From Erigeron canadensis (Eukaryota > Streptophyta > Magnoliopsida > Asterales > Asteraceae), in NCBI RefSeq assembly GCF_010389155.1, contig NC_057763.1, positions 6,882,649-6,946,648 of the forward strand: DNA of 64,000 nucleotides, read 5' to 3'. The stretch's first letter is position 1. Each line of letters opens with the position of its first letter. Shown in pieces: positions 1 to 10,582 of the stretch. Position numbers and translations under genes: made by a program. Below the pieces are notes generated by a model. That model saw nothing but the letters and a program-made list of their open reading frames with translations, did no database searches and was not told the origin of the DNA.

Positions 1-733
1 TACTAATAAACATGGATCTACGATAAATAGTAAAACACACACCAACAGAATCTAAACAAACAAAGTAAAACAATAAACATCTACATGATCACATTGATCC
101 AAACAAGTATTCAGCCTACTAGCAAAGGAATAACAAAGCTGAAAAGATGAAAGACATTGTTTGATAAAGTAAAGTAAATATAAGATAAAAGATCTAGACC
201 AAGGATAAAGATCGAAAGGTGTTAGAAGCTCCCAAACCTTCTTGGAAATCTACAAATCGATCTAGGGTTGTTGTTGGGCGGCTAGAGCTGTTGAATCGGC
301 TCTCTCTTAGGGTTTTGAGGGTTAGTTCGACTTAAATAGTGATTTAAGTCGGTTGCTGATCAGGGCCGACCAGCGGCGTTGGTGGGCTCACCAGCGGCGC
401 TGGCTGTAGGCTTTTCTGGGCCAGCGGCGCTGGTTAGTGGCTAGCGGCGCTGGATCTTCACCAGCGGCGCTGGCATGGCTGCCAACGATGCTGGTTGCTG
501 TTGTTTGTACTCGTACTTCTTCGTTCGATGCCCGAATCACTTCCTTGTGTCTTGTAACTTTATAGGCTTCCTTCTTGAGTTATTTGATGTCATTTACCCT
601 CTTTAGCATCTTCCGTGAACCTACATAAACATACGATTCCATTAAGTACCAATAGTTCCAGAATATTAACTCATTTAAGCATTGAAATGAAGCTTTTCGA
701 TAGCGGTTTTTATCATAAAATGGACGCTCATCA
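1..733 (-). repeat. 3' LTR (partial) of the Athila-like element
   Basis: This matches 7190-7854 closely, including the leader-side text and the CATCA terminus at 729-733. In element orientation 733 is the LTR 5' end. A TATA-like ATTTAAG lies near 330-340, just downstream of the GC-rich motif array at 361-495. The rest of the LTR lies outside the window. Confidence 0.85.
361..495. repeat. Array of CCAGCGGCGCTGG motifs in the LTR
   Basis: About six copies or close variants of CCAGCGGCGCTGG (six-base inverted arms around one G) lie in 135 bp of otherwise AT-rich sequence. The array is about 240-370 nt from the LTR 5' end, immediately upstream of the TATA-like box. The other LTR of the same element keeps only two copies (7567-7612). 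Confidence 0.85.
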
Positions 734-752
734 TATACCCCCACACTTAAGT
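734..752 (-). other. Polypurine tract
   Basis: On the minus strand this reads AAGTGTGGGGGTAT directly before the LTR boundary, the usual plus-strand primer site. A near copy occurs at 1903-1921. Confidence 0.75.
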
Positions 753-2770
753 CTTTGCTTGTCCTCAAACAAACAGTCCAAGAAAAAATAAAAACAATGA
801 TGAGTGGACAACTTAAGTGTTAAAGGATTCTACTATATTGAAATCATTTGAAAGAACAGTCATGCAAAACGATTTGAGAAAGCTTTAGACAAAATCAGTA
901 AGCTATAGCTAGAGGCGAGATAATTGGTCAATCAAAACTAAAAGCTAACTTTTTACTCGTGTTAATACCTCTAAAACAGTTCTATACTTCCACATGTCTT
1001 ACAGCTCAATCTTACTACCTTTTGCTGACTAGTTAAGCACTTATATAAGGTTTGTATAACAATCAGAACTAGTAGCTACTAGCAAGGCATTTGTTGTTTC
1101 AAGGGGTGTGTGTGTATGAGTCACTACTTAGATATACTCCTACACTACAGTCATGCTAGCTAGCTAGACACTAAAGCAGTCATACGATATTATCATCTTT
1201 AATAGAGACAACGGTGACAGGTCGGTGGTTCCTCACGCGTAGAGCGAAATAACTCAACTAAAAGTGCACATCAAGACAGCGGTGACAGGTCGGTGGTTCC
1301 CCACACGCAGAGCGACATAACTTGATGCGTTTTTTTTTTTTTTTTTATAGATTTTACTCGTTAATAGATCTTTGAACTTTGTTTAATCTACTGATTGTCT
1401 TTCTTCAGATACTACATTATTCATGCAATAGACATTTATTAGAGATCCCAGATGACTCATAATCTTACTCCCCAAGCAACTGGTTTACAATAAATAGTGC
1501 AAGAATTAAGGCGAACCATACATTTTAAACTAGTTCCTACACAAGCACGTATAATTAAGTCCAATTAATATACCTACTAATTACTAGAAAGCTCTAATTG
1601 CTAGGCATATTAAAGTCCGGTTAAGTGTGATATGGCAAACATAATCGCATACAGTTTCAGTCTAAGCTCTAATCCAGTTGGAAGCATGAACAACTACAAG
1701 TCTATAGTTAAGCTAACAATTCTAACTAACCGTTCATCCTACCAAAGCTAATGTTTCTTAGTTATCGTCATCTTTTGTCTACTTGCAAAGCTTATATTCT
1801 CAAAATAGTATGCAGACACATAAAACTTTAGATTTTGCATGAAATAAGTAGTAGAAAACTTGCTCAAAATCAAACAATTAGACCAAGGGTTTTTCCTATT
1901 CCATACCCCCACACTTAAATTGTACAACGCACTCATTATACTAGACATATAACTAAGGGTAATAGGAAAAACACGTAAAAATTAAATAGTAACAGGATTA
2001 ACGCAACTTCTCGGGCCTAAAGTTGCATGATTGTTGGTTGAAGATGGCATTTGCGGAGCGACTTGAACATGATGAGCTTTGAGAACTTCAATCGTCTCCA
2101 TTTGATGGTGATCCATGGATGCGTCTCCATCTTCTTTTCTTTTTGGTATTTTCTGATTTTTTAATTTTTTTGGATTTTTGGGTTTTTCTGATATTTTTTT
2201 GGATTTTTGGTGATCTGGTGTGCAGAACGGAGTTGATAGAGGCGCTGGTTAGTAAGCAACGGCACTAGTGGTGTAGCTAGAGGCGCTGGATGAGCCTTTC
2301 TAGGCTGTGAGTAGCGCTGTAAGTGGTGGTAGTGGCGCTGGGGTGCCCTGATGCACTCCCAGCGGCGCTGGAAGTCTTCTAGCGGCGCTCGTGGCTCCTG
2401 TACGTGTTCTGATGTCTGATTTCTTCAGCGATTTGATGCTCGAAGTCCCCCAGACTACAAAGCAATATACTCCTACACACTTCAATCAAAATATAAAAAA
2501 TGAAAAATAACAAGCTAAAAGATAAAAATAAAAATAAAAACAAAATATGATTGCAACAAGTTACTTGTTTCTTTGATCCGTTGATAGCTTGCATCTGTGA
2601 TACTCAAAACATACTTCATAAAATATCACAATGATAAAATTCAAAACAATCACATAGTTTCAACTAGTCACATATTCGTAAAAATGAAAAATAAAAATAA
2701 AAATACGGCTTGGGTTGCCTCCCAAGAAACGCTAAGTTTAGCGAGTCTTCAGCCAGACTCGGTCTAGGAG
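753..2770. other. Noncoding 3' spacer of the Athila-like element
   Basis: There is no credible reading frame here, although pol would normally lie in or next to this place. It contains a 68-bp-period tandem pair (from 1207 and 1275, core GACAGGTCGGTGGTTCC), a T run at 1330-1347, a second polypurine-like tract (1903-1921), and a second GCGGCGCTGG-type array at about 2237-2400. Nothing else is recognisable. Confidence 0.6.
2237..2400. repeat. Internal array of GGCGCTGG motifs
   Basis: Several AGCGGCGCTGG-like units, some degenerate, are spaced 15-50 bp apart within an AT-rich region. They repeat the LTR motif outside the LTR, downstream of the protease frame in element orientation. Confidence 0.7.
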
Positions 2771-3979
2771 CTAGGTTGAGGAGTACGAGTTAGGCCTGGG
2801 GCCGGTACCCGTTGGTGATTTGATGTAAAGGTCGGATTTATCCCTAAGGTGTGACTCTATCCTCCTTTTCTTAAGTTCCCATGCAAAGCTCCTTGCTTTG
2901 CATCTAGTCCCAAAGGGGTTGGTCTTACTAATATACTCCTTAGTTAAGACTACTTGGTTGTATCTCATGGTCAAGGTTATCTTCTTTGCTTTCACATTGA
3001 CTGATGAACCTACCGAAAGCAAGAACGGTTGACCTAATATCACATGATCTCTAGTAATTGAATCATCTTCAACTATAAAGAAATCAGTGGGGATATCCAA
3101 TCCCTCTATTCTAATCACTAGGTCTCCAATGGTTCCTTTGGTCAAGATTTTTGCTCCTCCAACCAACCTAATCTCTAAATCTTCCCATCTAACCTTTTCT
3201 CTAAATTTCTTCAAATTATTCTTGTAAATTCTTATGGGCAAGATATTAGCAGTGTCTTCAAAACAGTTTGAGCGTATGTAGCAAGGAATTTGAAATATGT
3301 CAGGGTCACCATAAAATTTACCATTCGGTTCTCTAGCTATTATTTCATTTATCTTATCTCTTTCTTGGTTGGCTACACGCTCTTCCCACTTAATGTCTAC
3401 TAGGATCTTCCTAATCCTATTTGCCATTTCCCTACCATTTCTTAATTGTTCCTCTATTTTCTCTTTTAATCCTTTTAATTCCATAAAGCTTTCACAGCAA
3501 ATCTTCCTCTTAGGTTTGGTTTGTAAGGTTTTCTCACTTACGGTCATTTCTATTTGTTCACTAGGGTTTTGATCTTCATTCATTATCTCCATCCTAAGAC
3601 ACTTTTCTTTAACCAGTTCATCCTGCTCTTCTGAGTCAGACACTCTAATCGTATTTTGACCATCAGACAAAGATATTTCACGTTTAAGGACATGGATGGT
3701 GGCATCCACAACATGCAAAAATGGCCGTCCTAAGACTAAGGGTGTCACTACCTTACTTTCCGAATCAAGCACAACAAATTCAGTCCAAAATTCTAAATCC
3801 TTAACCCTGACATGGACTCGTTCGCCAATCCCCTTGGGTTGTCGGTAAGTCTGATCGGCTAACCAAATGCTCATGTTAGCGGGTTTTAGCAAACAAAGGG
3901 TAAATTTCTCATAAATCAAAGTAGGCATGACATTAATACTTGACCCTAAATCAGCTAATGCACTCGAAAAAGTATTCAT
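2771..3979 (-). CDS. Retrotransposon protease region with two retropepsin-like domains
   Basis: This is an uninterrupted frame of 402 codons. Residues about 6-110 look like a Ty3/gypsy retropepsin: an ALADLGSSINVMP active-site segment, a PKGIG strand region and a PLVLGRPFL motif. Residues about 235-345 repeat the same pattern in degenerate form: DTANILPIRIYKNN where the active-site segment would be, TKGTIGDLVIRI, then VILGQPFL. Between them is a charged linker. The frame is probably joined to gag upstream, and an extra T in a run near 3969-3975 seems to break the link. The C-terminal 50 residues are unrecognised. It would process the Gag polyprotein. No reverse transcriptase follows. Confidence 0.7.
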   Translation of the reverse strand: MNTFSSALADLGSSINVMPTLIYEKFTLCLLKPANMSIWLADQTYRQPKGIGERVHVRVKDLEFWTEFVVLDSESKVVTPLVLGRPFLHVVDATIHVLKREISLSDGQNTIRVSDSEEQDELVKEKCLRMEIMNEDQNPSEQIEMTVSEKTLQTKPKRKICCESFMELKGLKEKIEEQLRNGREMANRIRKILVDIKWEERVANQERDKINEIIAREPNGKFYGDPDIFQIPCYIRSNCFEDTANILPIRIYKNNLKKFREKVRWEDLEIRLVGGAKILTKGTIGDLVIRIEGLDIPTDFFIVEDDSITRDHVILGQPFLLSVGSSVNVKAKKITLTMRYNQVVLTKEYISKTNPFGTRCKARSFAWELKKRRIESHLRDKSDLYIKSPTGTGPRPNSYSST

Positions 3980-4074
3980 TATTAATAGTGCAATGGATAA
4001 GAAAACTTCCTAGATCTTCAAATGCTTGCGGCAGTTGTGCTTCGTCATCCGGCGTATCGGGATTCTGAACTTCT

Positions 4075-5898
4075 TCACTTCTGTCCGAGTTGTTCCCATC
4101 TTTGATTTTGCATTTGGCACTGAACTGGACCTCGACGTCTCCTTCTGAAAACAAGGTTTGATGCGAAACTGGTCTGACGGACTCCTGAGCGGCGCTGGTT
4201 GTGTCGGGGCAGCGCTGGATGGCAACCCGGGGGCTCCCAACGGCGTTGGTTTGCACCTGGAGGGTCACCAGTGGCGTTGGTTGGTATCCAGCGGTTCTGA
4301 CTGTTACCTGGAGGGTTTCCAGCGGCATTAATGCGTATCCCCAGTGGCGCTGATATCTCCTGGACAGATTCCAGAATGGCGTTTTTGTCCGTTTTGCCTT
4401 CATTTTGCTCCCGTCTGACCTGTACCATATTTGAAACTTCACAAGAATCATTAGAAACCTCAGTAGAGTCATTACCTTCGGTGAACACGGCGTTCACATG
4501 ATTCTCATTTCGTCCGATCGGTGGTTGGTACCTTTGACTCCTGCTAGGGTTTCCATGTGGGTTTGGCTTGAGATTAGCTTGTGCATTGCTTGCAAGTAGG
4601 CCATTCTCCTTCTTAGCACCCTGTTCCATCATCTTCTCCAGCTTCTTCTCCAAACTTTTGATGGCGGATTGTTGATCTCTTACTACTATATCCACTTTAT
4701 GATCAAGATTTGCAACCTTCTCATTCAAAAATCTTGCATACTTATCCAAGGAGTTGTGCCTTTTGTCGTTTATGTCCATGTATCTTTCCATCATGTAAGT
4801 AAGCTTGGCAATCGGATCCTCCTTAACTTCATTTTCCGCTTTTGGTTGCTCGGGTTGACCATTGTTTCTTTGCCACCTATTTTGAAAAGAACCAAAGTTA
4901 TTTCTAGCATAACTAGAATTGAAGTTAGAATTACAGGGATTTCTTTGAAATAGTCCTCGTTGAAAGCCTCATCGGTATTGGTTCTGAACATAATTGACTT
5001 GCTAGGTAGCCTCCTCTTCACAATCCTCGGTATAGTGCATTCCTCCGCAATTGTTGCACCCGTGTGCAATCACTTTGAGGTCTTTATCCATAATGTCCAA
5101 CCTATCTTCAAAAGCAGAAAAACGGTTAGATAAAGCTTTAAGTTCATGAATTACCTCATTGTCGGAGCTGCTCTCGATGCTAGCCACGGTCCTTCTTGAT
5201 CTTCCTTCTCGTTCCTTATCACCCATGTCTCGAGCTAAGCTAGCTTGCACCATATCCTCCATCATTTTGTATACGGCATTTGTAGTCTTGTACAAAATGT
5301 TACCACAGCCAGCTAGGTCTAAATCCTTTTGGGAACTCTTGGTTAAACCAAAGAAAAAGATTCCCATGATATCGTCTTTGCTAAGTCCATTCCCGTGACA
5401 ATTCTGTATCATTTCCCTAAGCCTTTTCCATGCATCAACTAGTCATTCTCCTTCGTCTTGCTTGAAAGTCTTGATGTCTCGAAGAATTTTCCTAGCTAAA
5501 CTCGGGGGAAAGAATCACGAGAGAAACTTTTCGCGAAGTTGATTCCATGTAGTGATGGTACCTTCATCGAGCTCATCAAACCAAGCATTTGCCTCTCCGG
5601 TGAGAGACGACGAAAATAAGCTAAGTTGCACATCGTCATCGGTGACGCCTCCACCATATTTGAACATTTTACACAAACTAGTGAACTTGCTTACATGCTT
5701 ATGGGGGTCGGATTTGGCTCGACCGTCATATCGGTTGTCCTGGATTAAGTTAAGATGGTGTCCTTTGACTGAAAAAGAATCTCCTAAGTTGGGTAAGACT
5801 ATGGACGATCCTGGTGTCGGTGCCACGGCCCTTGTCCTTTCCATCATCGGTCGGTCGAAATCGTTTACTACACCTCTAGGGGAGTTTGGTTGAGACAT
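4075..5898 (-). pseudogene. Gag of the Athila-like element, broken by nonsense codons
   Basis: One frame runs from the ATG at 5898 for 608 codons and contains four internal stops, near 5515, 5440, 5000 and 4970. Residues about 1-220 form the retrotransposon gag domain (FSVKGHHLNL start, ANAWFDEL core). A zinc knuckle CNNCGGMHYTEDC follows (CX2CX3HX4C). A coiled-coil-like stretch lies near 4650-4800 (KSLEKKLEKMMEQ). The C-terminal part, about 4190-4350, is built from translated copies of the GC-rich motif. A frameshift near 4150-4350 moves the likely reading into another frame that continues to about 3951. Each stop fits a single C-to-T or G-to-A change. Confidence 0.75.
4190..4350. repeat. 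GC-rich motif array inside gag
   Basis: Variants of AGCGGCGCTGG and CAACGGCGTTGG recur about every 25-35 bp within the gag frame. This is a third location of the motif in one element (LTR, spacer, gag). Confidence 0.65.
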
Positions 5899-6347
5899 AG
5901 TGTCGGTTGATCCTACGGGGTTTTCTAAGTCGAAAAGGTTTGCTGAATTACCTACGGGTAATGATGCTGATCTTTTGAATTAGTCTTACGTCCGAGTCTA
6001 CTTAGGCTTGTCAAAGCGCGTCTTAAAACTGTTCCAGATCTCAAACGGATCAACTACCTAAATAAGCTGCAAAACTCAAGAAAAAGATCAACGCACCAAT
6101 ATAAAATTAAAAATGAAAAACTAAATTAAACTACTTAAACTAAAAATGAAAAAGAAATAATTTTTGGATTTTTTGATTTTTAAGAAAAATGAAAATACGA
6201 CCTAATTAAGCTAACCCTAATTTTAGCCTAATTCAACCTAATTTCATTACTAACCTAAATGACTTAACCTAGGTACTGAAAAGTAACTACTTTGTGCCGA
6301 AACACAAAGCAGGATCGAAGTACACTACTAAACTAAGAATGCGTCGC
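5899..6347 (-). other. 5' leader of the Athila-like element
   Basis: AT-rich untranslated leader between primer site and gag start. No convincing reading frame. Confidence 0.5.
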
Positions 6348-6366
6348 GTCCCCGGCAACGTCGCCA
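6348..6366 (-). other. Primer binding site, tRNA-Asp type
   Basis: The minus strand reads TGGCGACGTTGCCGGGGAC, one mismatch from the complement of the plant tRNA-Asp 3' end, seven bases inside the LTR boundary. Confidence 0.8.
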
Positions 6367-6373
6367 ACAAGCT

Positions 6374-7854
6374 TGATGTGCGTTTTATTATTGATTCTAG
6401 CTTTTAAATTTATGAAGTTGTACAAGTAAATTATCCTAAGACTAACACACTTGCGAGCAAAGAACCCGGTCTTGTGTAGTATAGTCTAGTGGTAAATTAC
6501 AGGATCGTTCGCAGGTACGCTTGCACTACCTAATTTAATAATATGTGTAATTTTAGTTTGTTTTGGGGGTTTGTCACTAACTCCTAATAAACTACTACCG
6601 AACAATAACTATCCGGTATTATCGGGGCAAACTGCGTCAGAAGACACAACGTAAAATATTGAAAAGCAAATAATAGTAATTAAATTAAAATACTTGTTTG
6701 GCATCTCCGATCTCATGGTATGACCAAATACTATTCTACTTGTTTGTTAGACTATTGAAAACTTAATCACGGCTCAGATTCTCGTTAGATTCACTTTGCC
6801 TAAGTAACTAGTGTTGTCGTTAGACTTACACTACCCTATAAACAAATTCTCGCTAGATTCATTGTTTAAGCATTAATGACCTAAAGTTTGTGTTAGTAGT
6901 TCATCTTTTAGTTACCCGGCTCTTAAGCATGACCAGATAATAATTCTCTCCTGTGACCACAGTGCTCGGTTACAAGTCACTGGATCGCGTCTGACATTGT
7001 TAAGTTTCATGTTCAATTCATCCTAGTTACTATGGTTCTGGATCCCTTTGTTACAAGTGAATCACTCCTTACATCTAGTTATAAACCGACTAGTGTTTTC
7101 CATCTTAGCATATTAGTCCTAGTGTATGATCATAGACAACCATCAGAATTAAACTAATATATTCAGATATAGAACCTATAATATCATGAATTCTTAATAA
7201 ACATGGATCTACGATAAACAGTAAAACACACTTCAACAGAATCTAAACAAACAAAGTAAAACAATAAACGTCTACATGAGCACATCGATCCAAACAAGTA
7301 TTGAGCCTACTAGCCTAGCCTTATTAAAGGCATAACAAAGTCTAAAAAGATGAAAGACATTGTTTGATAAAGTAAAGTAAATATAAGATAAAAAATCTAG
7401 ACCAAGGATAAAGATCGAAAGGTGTTAGAAGCTCCCAAACCTTCTTGGAAATCTGCAAATCGATCTAGGGTTGTTGTTGGGCGGTTAGGGATGCTGAATC
7501 GACTCTCTTTTAGGGTTTTGAGGGTTAGTTCGGCTTAAATAGTGATTTAAGTCGGTTGTTGATCAGGGCCGACCAGCGGCGCTGGCTGTGGGCTTTTCTG
7601 GGCCAGCGGCGCTAGTTGCTGCTGTTTGTACTCATACTTCTTCGTCCAGCGCCCGAATCACTTCCTTGTGTCTTGTAACTTCATAGGCTTCCTTCTTGAG
7701 TTACTTGATGTCATTTACTCTCTTTCGTATCTTCCGTGGACCTGCATAAACATACAATTCCATTGACTACCAATAGTTCCGGAATATTAACTCATTTAAG
7801 CATTGAAATAAAGCCTTTCGATAGGGGTTTTTATCACAAAATGAACGCTCATCA
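6374..7854 (-). repeat. 5' LTR of the Athila-like element
   Basis: Begins TGATGTGCG and ends GCTCATCA (1481 bp); its outer 660 bp match 1-733. Compared with the left LTR it lacks most of the GC-rich motif array (two copies at 7567-7612), which suggests loss by recombination between motif copies, or gain in the other LTR. No TSD partner is visible. Confidence 0.85.
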
Positions 7855-7919
7855 GTTATCGAAATACATTTTTATCGAACCCAAAAGGCTAACAAACAGA
7901 TTTTATAAAAAGTTCACAA

Positions 7920-8328
7920 TATATATGCATATAATTATTATAGACATACACATGATTATGAAAATTTGTAAAAACATATCTTCTTGTTATGAGTTCTTTT
8001 AATTATAGGTCCATTAACTTAATTTTTTTTAGTTAATAGGTTTGAGCTTTTCGAAGTTAATCTGGCAAGGTATATACGTACGTAGTTGTCTCTACAAAAT
8101 AATTTAAACACCAAACGGCAGATGAACTAATGAAAACTAGAGTTACCCAACTATATTTTAAAATGAAAAATGTCGCTATGCATTTTAGAAGAGCAACCAG
8201 GAAGATAGATTATTCAACCATCCGCCACTTCAAAACATTCTCATGATTAATTATAATATAATACTAAACTAACAAAAACAAATATCAGGAATTTCTAGTG
8301 AGTGATAGTCATCAATGGTGTTGTAAAC
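7920..8328 (-). pseudogene. RPA2: Duplicated RPA2 3' end, left part
   Basis: 8041-8328 aligns with 48740-49030, which is the end of the last RPA2 exon plus downstream sequence; 7920-8030 aligns with 47120-47240. The coding remnant is 8285-8328 (minus strand), reading VYNTIDDYH and then losing about eight bases relative to the intact gene, so the C-terminus is out of frame. It is separated from its other half at 46245 by the retroelement nest. Confidence 0.85.
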
Positions 8329-8977
8329 TGTTTGATCAAATAATCGCACTATGACTCAACCGGAGGTGTGAGTGGGTTTTGTGGTGTTTTGTTGGCGATT
8401 CCCTTCCGGTCAGAGGGTCGAAGACCGCTTTACGCCGGATGTTGTTTTACTCTCAGCCGTCTAAGGAGGCTAAGGGTTTATTTACGAAGGTCGAGAATGT
8501 TGGTTGTTTATCCTAAGTCACTTTGTACGACTAAGGGTTTATGAGATGGTTTAGGGTTTTGTATGTGAACTATATGTGTGGACGATGGTATGATATGATG
8601 ATGTGCCGTATGGCTTCTTCCTCTATTTATATAGAGGGTAGAAAACTTGGAGAGGAGGGTAGGAGAATTAGGGTAAATCTCTTCCTCTTTTGAGAATATC
8701 TTTTTCCTTTTTGAGGAGATTTATGGTAATCTATTTATTGAATGTGTTTGAGGTATTCGGACTTCGATATATGTTTAATCGAATAATCATGGAAAAGATC
8801 TATATCCGATCTTTCTTGTATATTTCCTCGGAATTGGGTAATTACTACCTTGGCCTCCGGATTGGTTGTACTAGGCGGAGGTCAAGCTCCGTTCTGGGTA
8901 AGTATTTTTACCTGCACGAGGGTGTCTCTGCTTTTGCTTCGGATACGGAGCTAAAGCTCCGTATAGGTATATCATCA
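8329..8977 (-). repeat. 3' LTR of the Tat-like element
   Basis: Plus-strand termini are TGTTTGATC and ATCATCA; it is highly similar to 45598-46244. A 20-bp hairpin, TACGGAGCT/AGCTCCGTA with a two-base loop, lies at 8944-8963 near the LTR 5' end. A minus-strand TATA box (TATATAAATAG) lies near 8623-8634. Confidence 0.9.
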
Positions 8978-8992
8978 AGCCCCCAGTCTGAT
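8978..8992 (-). other. Polypurine tract of the Tat-like element
   Basis: The minus strand reads AGACTGGGGGCT immediately before TGATGAT, fixing the orientation of the element. Confidence 0.75.
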
Positions 8993-9376
8993 GGGAGGTT
9001 CTATCTGTAGAAAATCGCATTAGACTTCAAAAAAAATAAAAATAAAGAAAATCATACCTGCGTAACCTGGGCTTCGAAAGCTATGGTTAAGATGCTTCAT
9101 TCTTTCTCTGGAGCACTTTGTTGAGGTAAAATCGTAATTTCACTGTACCGCGTATATATCTCATCAAGAGTTTATTTCGTCTATGCGTATCTCGAGGGCA
9201 AAACTGATCGATGGTTAGGGTTGATTATGCGCCGGTTTTATAAACCTCCCCTTTTGTCCCTATTTATTTAGTGACGGTTCCAGAGTTTTTCTTTTTCTCA
9301 ACTGTTCCCCCTTCCTTTTACTCCCCTTTTTTGCATCATCATTCATTGGGCTTTTCAATCGATATTTATCGTCATA
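8993..9376 (+). other. Leader region upstream of the antisense ORF
   Basis: Noncoding sequence between the LTR and the ATG at 9377. It is T-rich with a run of CTTTT-type tracts, and may be the 5' untranslated region of the antisense gene. No clear promoter element was identified. Confidence 0.35.
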
Positions 9377-10582
9377 ATGGATCGCAATCATTTTCGCATC
9401 ATAAGCACTACGTATTCAGAGATGACGGAGGATGATGTCGCCTAGTTTCGCCGGTGCTTCTGTCGCCCTGATGATCCTGAGATTAGGGTTCCAGGTCGGG
9501 CAGAATCGATCCTTGATGCGCCACCTGGTTTCGTAGGTATGTATACCGCTCCTTTTTCCGGTGGTAATCTTAGAGTTCCCCTGTCCCCTTGGTTGTTAGG
9601 GTTACTTAATTACCATGAACTGCATGTATCCATGGTTCATCCATTAGCAATCACCGTAATGGTGTCGTTTGTCATTGTATGTCGTGCGTTTGAAATAGAG
9701 CCCCGGATAATTTTGTTTGGGTATTTTTTTCAAGTTTTGCGTTCGTGATGGATGGGTTATGGTTGAGGAGAGACCCGGTAGGTTATTTTATGATATAGGG
9801 GATTCTGATATGTTGAACTGGAGGTCGGGTTTCTTGTTTTTTAGTGAGGAATATATTCATCCAATGTTCAGGGGTGTGTTGGATAGAAATAGGTTGGTGC
9901 TAAGGGTGGTGTTTGAGGATAATGATCTTGCTTGGCGCTCCCTTGACAATGAGTTGATTCGTCTAGTGCACAAGTCTCCATTTACGTTGGTCATGTATCC
10001 CCCTGTGATTCTATATCTTGCTGGGATTACTTTGTCGTGGGAGGGTTCTCCTGAACAACCTGTCTTAATATGGTGTTGTAAAGGTATCATTCTTTTCTTC
10101 TTTTCTTAACAATTGCACTACGTTGTTGTGTATATGATGTTATCCTCATTATGCTGTAGAGTTGACACTTAGGGAGGCTGTGACCATGAATCCTCAGGGT
10201 ATGGTTGTGGGTAGGAGGCCCTTGTCTTCTTCAGATGGGGAGGGTCCTCTGTTTGCTGGTGTTGACGTTTCTAAGCCTCTTCCGAAGAGGCAAAGGGTGA
10301 GAGGTGGCCTGTCTGTTTCAACGGACCGTAATGTTGCAGGTCCTTCCATCATTATTCTTGATGCTTCTCCCATAAGAGATAAAGTTGTTGTTACTAATGT
10401 TGCTCTAGTTTCAGATACTGGTGAAGGTATATGTTTTCCCTTGATTTTGTGTTTTTATATCGTCGTGGGCCTGATTTGTATGCTTTTTTTCTACATTTAG
10501 CTGGGACTTCTGATCCTGGGCGGAGGCCTGGGAAGGAGCCAGTTGATGAAACTGGAGCTATTACCCAGATTAATATCCTTAG

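Larger units (their letters stand above)
1..7854 (-). mobile_element. Athila-like Ty3/gypsy element, gag-pro only
   Basis: The minus-strand order is LTR (7854-6374), primer binding site, gag, protease, a long noncoding stretch, polypurine tract, then a second LTR cut by the window start. Both LTRs have TGATG/CATCA termini and are clearly related. The primer site complements tRNA-Asp, as in Athila/Tat-type elements. Between the protease frame and the polypurine tract there is no reverse transcriptase, RNase H or integrase, so I infer a non-autonomous element that would need enzymes from a relative. The outer target duplication cannot be checked because the left LTR runs off the window. Confidence 0.85.

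Noticed and set aside
361..495. CRISPR-like array
   Set aside because: Units are 13 bp, spacers are irregular and share text, and the array lies in a plant LTR.
3369..3572. Plus-strand frames opposite the protease region
   Set aside because: Shadow of the intact minus-strand frame; no recognisable pattern.
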